In this document: positions 60,324-64,000 of the stretch, piece after piece | Position numbering within the stretch: position 1 is the first letter of the stretch | How the letters are laid out: the number at the start of each line of letters is the position of its first letter | DNA from: Comamonadaceae bacterium | Lineage (GTDB): Bacteria > Pseudomonadota > Gammaproteobacteria > Burkholderiales > Rhodocyclaceae | Direction: 5' to 3' | DNA: 64,000 nt | Assembly: GCA_029255645.1 (NCBI GenBank) | Contig: JANLJE010000003.1 | Span: 1-64,000 of the forward strand | The notes under the pieces: model-generated | The model's database searches: none | Seen by the model: the letters and a program-made list of their open reading frames with translations, nothing else | Told to the model about the DNA's origin: nothing | Made by a program: the position numbers and the translations under genes

Positions 60324-61340
60324 TCAGCAGAGGCCCTGGGCCAGGGCCCGGGCGCGCAACTGGCCGCAGCCGCCTTCCACGTCCTGTCCGGCGGAGTTGC
60401 GGATGCGGGTGAGGATGCCCTGGCGGTTCAGGCGGCGGGTCAATTCGGCCACGGCTTCACCGGCGGGGCGGTGATAGCCCAGTCCTTCATTGGCGTTGTA
60501 GGGAATGAAGTTGAGCATGGCGTATTTGCCCTTCAGCAGTCTGACGATGCCTTCCAGCTCCGCTTCGGTGTCATTCACCCCGGCCAGCAGGGTCCATTGG
60601 TACTGGATCGGGTAGCCGGTCTGGCGGGCGTAGGTTTCACCTTGCTCCACCAGTTCCTCGGGGCTGAGGAGCGGGGCGCGCGGCAGGAGTTCCCGTCGCC
60701 GCCCGGGCTGAGTGCTGTGCAAGGAGAGGGCCAGGGCGGGTTTGACGGTTTCCCGCGGCAGGCGCTCGAAAATGCGGGGATCGCCGACGCTGGAAAATAC
60801 CAGATTCTTGTGGCCGATGCCGCCGGCGGTGCCGAGCAGATGGATGGCTTCGAGCACGTTGTCCAGATTGTGGGCCGGTTCGCCCATGCCCATGAATACC
60901 ACCCGTTTCACCGGGCGCCGGGTGCGGGCCAGCACCACCTGGGCGACGATTTCGGCGCTGCCCAGCTGGCGCAGCAGGCCGGCCTGCCCGGTCATGCAGA
61001 AGGTACAGCCCACGGCGCAGCCGAGCTGGGTGGAAATGCAGAGCCCGTCCCTGGGCAGCAGGACGCTTTCCACGCTCTGGCCGTCCGCCAGTTTGAGCAG
61101 TAGCCGGGCCGAGCCATCCTGCCCCGGGTGTTCGGCCTGAATCCGGGCCAGCCCCTGCAGTTGCCGGCTGAGTTCGGGCAGGGTCCGGCGGACTTGCAGG
61201 GGCAGGAAGTTTTCCGCCGGCTGGTGGCGGGGGCCGGCTTCCAGGGGGCGGGCCTGCAGCCAGGCGCGCAGCACGCGTTCGGTGTGGCCGGTCTTGGCGC
61301 CCTGTTCGTGCAGGATCTGGCGGATGTGTTCGATGCGCAT
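60324..61340 (-). CDS. RlmN/Cfr-family radical SAM RNA methyltransferase
   Basis: A 338-residue protein, shorter than canonical RlmN. Radical SAM site CISTQLGCAVGCTFCMTGQAG (CX3CX2C), FMGMGEPAHNLDNVL, LALSLHSTQPGRRRELLPRA, FIPYNANEGLGYHRP, and the catalytic Cys in VEGGCGQL. These fit the family that methylates adenines of 23S rRNA or tRNA. Several positions differ from standard RlmN (for example GQDVEGGCGQL in place of GDDIDAACGQL), suggesting a paralogue. The genome presumably has a separate rlmN. Confidence 0.82.
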   Translation of the reverse strand: MRIEHIRQILHEQGAKTGHTERVLRAWLQARPLEAGPRHQPAENFLPLQVRRTLPELSRQLQGLARIQAEHPGQDGSARLLLKLADGQSVESVLLPRDGLCISTQLGCAVGCTFCMTGQAGLLRQLGSAEIVAQVVLARTRRPVKRVVFMGMGEPAHNLDNVLEAIHLLGTAGGIGHKNLVFSSVGDPRIFERLPRETVKPALALSLHSTQPGRRRELLPRAPLLSPEELVEQGETYARQTGYPIQYQWTLLAGVNDTEAELEGIVRLLKGKYAMLNFIPYNANEGLGYHRPAGEAVAELTRRLNRQGILTRIRNSAGQDVEGGCGQLRARALAQGLC

Positions 61341-61426
61341 GGGGGGCGAATGCTAGCACCGTCGTGGAAATAGATGAATCCTGCTATCTTGTCGGGTGCT
61401 TGTGGCAGCGAGTCCCTGTATTCATC

Positions 61427-62491
61427 GTGATTGAAAACCCCTATAAAGTTCTTGACCTGAGCCATGGTGCCTCTGTGGCGGAAGCCAAACGGGCTTACCG
61501 GCGTCTGGCCATGCGCTGGCATCCGGACCGCAATCCGTCCCACGAGGCCGAAGCCCGCTTCAAGCGCATCAAGGCGGCCTACGAATTGATCCTCGACCCG
61601 GAGCGCCTGGCCGCCTGGATGAAAGCCCACGGGCATCAGGCGCCTGCTTCTGAGCCTGAGCCTGAGCCTGAGCATGAAGCCGCTCCGTCGCCAGCGCCGG
61701 AGGCCGCACCAGATCGACCCCGTGGCGAGGACCTGGTCCAGACCGTGAGTCTGAGCCTGGAAGAAGCGGCGCTGGGGTGCACCACCCTGGTGACCCTGAC
61801 GACGGCCAGGGATTGCGAGCACTGCGCCGGTACGGGCCGCGTCACTTACACCCATTCCCGCGCCTGCCGGAGCTGTCAGGGCATCGGCCGGATACGGACC
61901 CCGGAGGGGACGGAAGAATGTGGCGCCTGTGCCGGCAAGGGCTTCGTGCGCAAGGCGGAGTGCAGCGCATGCGAGGGGAGTGGCCGGGTGGAGGCCCAGC
62001 GCAATCTGGAGGTGCGGATTCCACCCGGCCTGTTGCCGGGTGAGCGGGTCCGTCTGGCCGGTCAGGGGCAGCGGGCCAGTGCGACGCACGCGGCGGGCGA
62101 CCTGTATCTGGAGGTGGCCTTGCGCCCCCATGACCTGTTCACCCTGGTCGGGCGCGACCTGCATTGCCGGGTGCCGGTGAGCATCCTGGTGCTGATGGCG
62201 GGCGGCAGCGTGACGATTCCCTTGCTGGCCGGCCAGCGGCCCCTGAAGCTGAAGCCTTATCCGGCACACGGGCTTGCCTATCGCCTCAAGGGCGAGGGCT
62301 TTCCTGGCAAAGGCGGCAAGGGGGGTGGCGATCTGTTGATCGAGCTGGTGCCGGAATTCCCTTTGCACCTGGGGGGGGATGAGCAAGCCCTGCTGCGGCA
62401 GCTACAGGCCCGGATCGAAGCCAATCTGGCCTTGCACGCGCCGAATCTGCGGGACTGGCAGGACCGCCTCGCGGCCCGTGCGCCGGATTGA
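61427..62491 (+). CDS. DnaJ-like co-chaperone with zinc-finger region
   Basis: A 354-residue protein. J domain at residues 1-60 (YKVLDLSHGASVAEAKRAYRRLAMRWHPDRNPS, with HPD). A Glu/Pro repeat linker (EPEPEPEHE, DNA period 6 bp) follows, then a zinc-binding segment with CxxCxGxG units (CEHCAGTG, CRSCQGIG, CGACAGKG, CSACEGSG) and the C-terminal substrate-binding beta domains (VRIPPGLLPGERVRLAGQG; DLYLEVALRPHDLF). It lacks the long Gly/Phe-rich stretch of DnaJ. It probably stimulates DnaK on special clients. GTG 61427 is taken as start because the J domain begins there; no clear Shine-Dalgarno sequence is seen. Confidence 0.82.
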   Translation: MIENPYKVLDLSHGASVAEAKRAYRRLAMRWHPDRNPSHEAEARFKRIKAAYELILDPERLAAWMKAHGHQAPASEPEPEPEHEAAPSPAPEAAPDRPRGEDLVQTVSLSLEEAALGCTTLVTLTTARDCEHCAGTGRVTYTHSRACRSCQGIGRIRTPEGTEECGACAGKGFVRKAECSACEGSGRVEAQRNLEVRIPPGLLPGERVRLAGQGQRASATHAAGDLYLEVALRPHDLFTLVGRDLHCRVPVSILVLMAGGSVTIPLLAGQRPLKLKPYPAHGLAYRLKGEGFPGKGGKGGGDLLIELVPEFPLHLGGDEQALLRQLQARIEANLALHAPNLRDWQDRLAARAPD

Positions 62492-62589
62492 GGCCACGGA
62501 AAGGCCGGTTCAAGGAAGCCGCCCCAAGGAAACCGGTTCAAGGAAGCCGGATCGAGGCCGGCTTCCTGGGGCGCGCGGGCCGAGGGGGT

Positions 62590-63522
62590 TCAGCCGTCGG
62601 CGTTGATCTGGGCGATCAGTTCCTTCAGGGTGCTTTCGGCCTGATCGTTGGCGACCTGGCAGGTGCCGGCGGCCTGGTGCCCGCCGCCGCCATACTTCAG
62701 CATCAGTTCGCCCACATTGGTCTTGCTCGAGCGGTCGAGGATGGACTTGCCGGTGGCGAACACGGTGTTCTGTTTTTGCAGGCCCCACATCACATGGATC
62801 GAGATGTTGGTCTCTGGAAACAGGGCGTAGATCATGAAGCGGTTGGTGGCGTAGATCGGGTCTTCGTTGCGCAGGTCGAGCACGGCCAGGTTCTGGTGCA
62901 CGGTGGTGCAGCGCAGGAGCTGCGCCTTCGCCTTTTCGGCGTGGTCGAAATAGAGCTCCACCCGCTCCCTGACGTCCGGCAGGGCCAGGATTTCGTCGAT
63001 CGTGTGGTTCTTGCAGTACTGGATCAGGTCCATCATCAGGGCGTAGTTGCTGATGCGGAATTCCCGGAAGCGGCCCAGGCCGGTGCGGGCGTCCATCAGG
63101 TAGTTGAGCAGCACCCAGCCCTTGGGGTCGAGCACCTCATCCCGGCTGTACTGGGCGCTGTCGGCCTTGTCCACGGCGGCCATCATGTCGTTGGAGATGT
63201 CCGGGAAGCGGGCCTTGCCGCCGTAGTAGTCATAGACCACCCGGGCGGCGGAAGGGGCATCGGGGTCGATGATGTGATTCTGGTGTTCGCCGGGGTTGCG
63301 CAGGGTTTCCGAGAGATGGTGATCAAACACCAGATGGGCGGCGGCCACATAGGGCAGGTTGGTGGTGATGTCGCGCGGGGTGATGTCGATCTTGCCGTCC
63401 TGCATGTCCTTGGGGTGCACGAACTTGATGTCGTCGATCAGGTCGAGCTCGTTCAGCAGCACGGCGCAGACCAGGCCATCAAAGTCGCTGCGGGTCACCA
63501 GGCGGAATTTTTCTTGGCTCAT
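62590..63522 (-). CDS. DHH-family phosphoesterase
   Basis: A 310-residue protein. VTRSDFDGLVCAVLLNEL (first Asp motif), HLVFDHHLSE (the DHH motif) and a C-terminal DHHA1-like region with LKYGGGGHQAAGTCQV (GGGH). Members are exopolyphosphatases, nanoRNases or phosphoesterases; the exact substrate cannot be told. ATG 63522 has GGAGGA upstream. No partner genes. Confidence 0.85.
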   Translation of the reverse strand: MSQEKFRLVTRSDFDGLVCAVLLNELDLIDDIKFVHPKDMQDGKIDITPRDITTNLPYVAAAHLVFDHHLSETLRNPGEHQNHIIDPDAPSAARVVYDYYGGKARFPDISNDMMAAVDKADSAQYSRDEVLDPKGWVLLNYLMDARTGLGRFREFRISNYALMMDLIQYCKNHTIDEILALPDVRERVELYFDHAEKAKAQLLRCTTVHQNLAVLDLRNEDPIYATNRFMIYALFPETNISIHVMWGLQKQNTVFATGKSILDRSSKTNVGELMLKYGGGGHQAAGTCQVANDQAESTLKELIAQINADG

Positions 63523-63560
63523 GGAGCATCCTCCGAACATTAGTGGGGGCTATTAAAGCA

Positions 63561-63590
63561 CAGGACCGCGCCTTGTTGGGCGCGGTCCTG
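63561..63590 (-). terminator. Rho-independent-type terminator of maeB
   Basis: A perfect 12-bp stem (CAGGACCGCGCC and complement) with a 6-nt loop, about 25 bp past the maeB stop on the minus strand, followed by TGCTTTAATA. Stem is strong, T-run short. Confidence 0.7.
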
Positions 63591-63614
63591 GCGGGCTGGG
63601 CGGTCCTGGTGGTC

Positions 63615-64000
63615 TTAGCGGGCGATTTCTTCGGTAACGACCAGGGCGGTCAGGTTCACCACCCGGCGCACGGAGGCCGAGGAGGTGAGCACATGCACGG
63701 GCAGGGCGGCGCCCATCAGGATGGGGCCGATGGTGACGCCGTCGCCGCCGGTCATCTTGAGGAGGTTGTAGGAGATATTGGCGGCATCGAGATTGGGCAT
63801 CACCAGCACGTTGGCCTCCCCCTTGAGCGGCGAATCCGGGTCGCAAGACTGGCGCAGCTCTTCGGAGAGGGCGCTGTCCCCATGCATTTCGCCATCCACT
63901 TCCAGGTCGGGGGCCTGGGCCCGCACCAGGGCCAGGGCCTCGCGCAGCTTTTGCGCCGAGGCGGACTGGGAGGTGCCGAAGTTGGAGTGGGAGAGCAGCG
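63615..64000 (-). CDS. maeB: NADP-dependent malic enzyme, C-terminal part (MaeB type; cut by window end)
   Basis: About 128 codons of the 3' end are in the window. The sequence LVRAQAPDLEVDGEMHGDSAL, ANVLVMPNLDAANISYNLLKMTGG and GPILMGAALPVHVLTSSASVRRVVN is the phosphotransacetylase-like domain found at the C-terminus of MaeB-type malic enzymes (and in Pta). SNFGTSQSASAQKLREAL immediately upstream favours MaeB. The catalytic malic domain lies outside the window. Confidence 0.75.
   Translation of the reverse strand, partial: LLSHSNFGTSQSASAQKLREALALVRAQAPDLEVDGEMHGDSALSEELRQSCDPDSPLKGEANVLVMPNLDAANISYNLLKMTGGDGVTIGPILMGAALPVHVLTSSASVRRVVNLTALVVTEEIAR

Overview
The window is high-GC DNA (by eye about two thirds G+C) from a Gram-negative bacterium. 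It has LPS core genes (waaC, waaA), an outer-membrane TolC, a TonB-type protein, outer-membrane barrel and periplasmic proteins and a cytochrome c'-like lipoprotein. The gene families and codon preference suggest a betaproteobacterium, probably Rhodocyclales-like. That is inference; there is no rRNA or tRNA gene in the window to anchor it.

Layout. 1-0.6 kb: intergenic repeats and one decayed small ORF. 0.7-12.5 kb: a cell-surface and secreted-protein region. It holds a large RTX/DUF4214 S-layer-like protein, a FecR-domain protein with a TPR/beta-barrel outer-membrane protein, a DUF6447-SapC-unknown trio, two serralysin-type (M10) metalloproteases and a further DUF4214 protein. 12.7-22.4 kb: one long minus-strand polysaccharide operon read from wzm-wzt through a methyltransferase, two GT4 glycosyltransferases, a GtrB-like GT2, an SMR-type flippase, a DUF6311 membrane protein and an acyltransferase, with most junctions overlapping or nearly touching. 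22.7-26.5 kb: a Crp/Fnr regulator, a glycosyltransferase and a CHASE2-class III nucleotide cyclase. 26.4-31.9 kb: LPS inner-core genes, tolC, a rhodanese and pcm.

31.9-39.5 kb is an accessory island bounded by about 159-bp imperfect direct repeats. They duplicate the 3' end of the carbonic anhydrase gene together with the pcm promoter region. The island is packed with toxin-antitoxin and nuclease genes, whole or broken: MntA/HEPN inside an ISL3-type inverted-repeat unit, Phd/VapC, Xre/RES, HigBA, a GNAT remnant and two decayed NYN nuclease genes. Two unrelated TA operons sit between the same short upstream repeat and the same roughly 100-bp downstream repeat.

39.5-64 kb is ordinary chromosome: an alpha-carbonic anhydrase, thiC with a TPP riboswitch, uppP, a YqiA-like esterase, an RNB ribonuclease, tonB-like, aroE, mtgA, an MgtE_N-CorA transporter, prfA-prmC-grxD, cytochrome c', corA, a TerC-family protein, an ABC-2 permease, an MBL-fold lipoprotein, a DUF389 protein, an RlmN/Cfr-family enzyme, a DnaJ-like chaperone, a DHH phosphoesterase and the 3' end of maeB. 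Short-period minisatellites (12-13 bp) recur through the whole window, some inside coding sequence.
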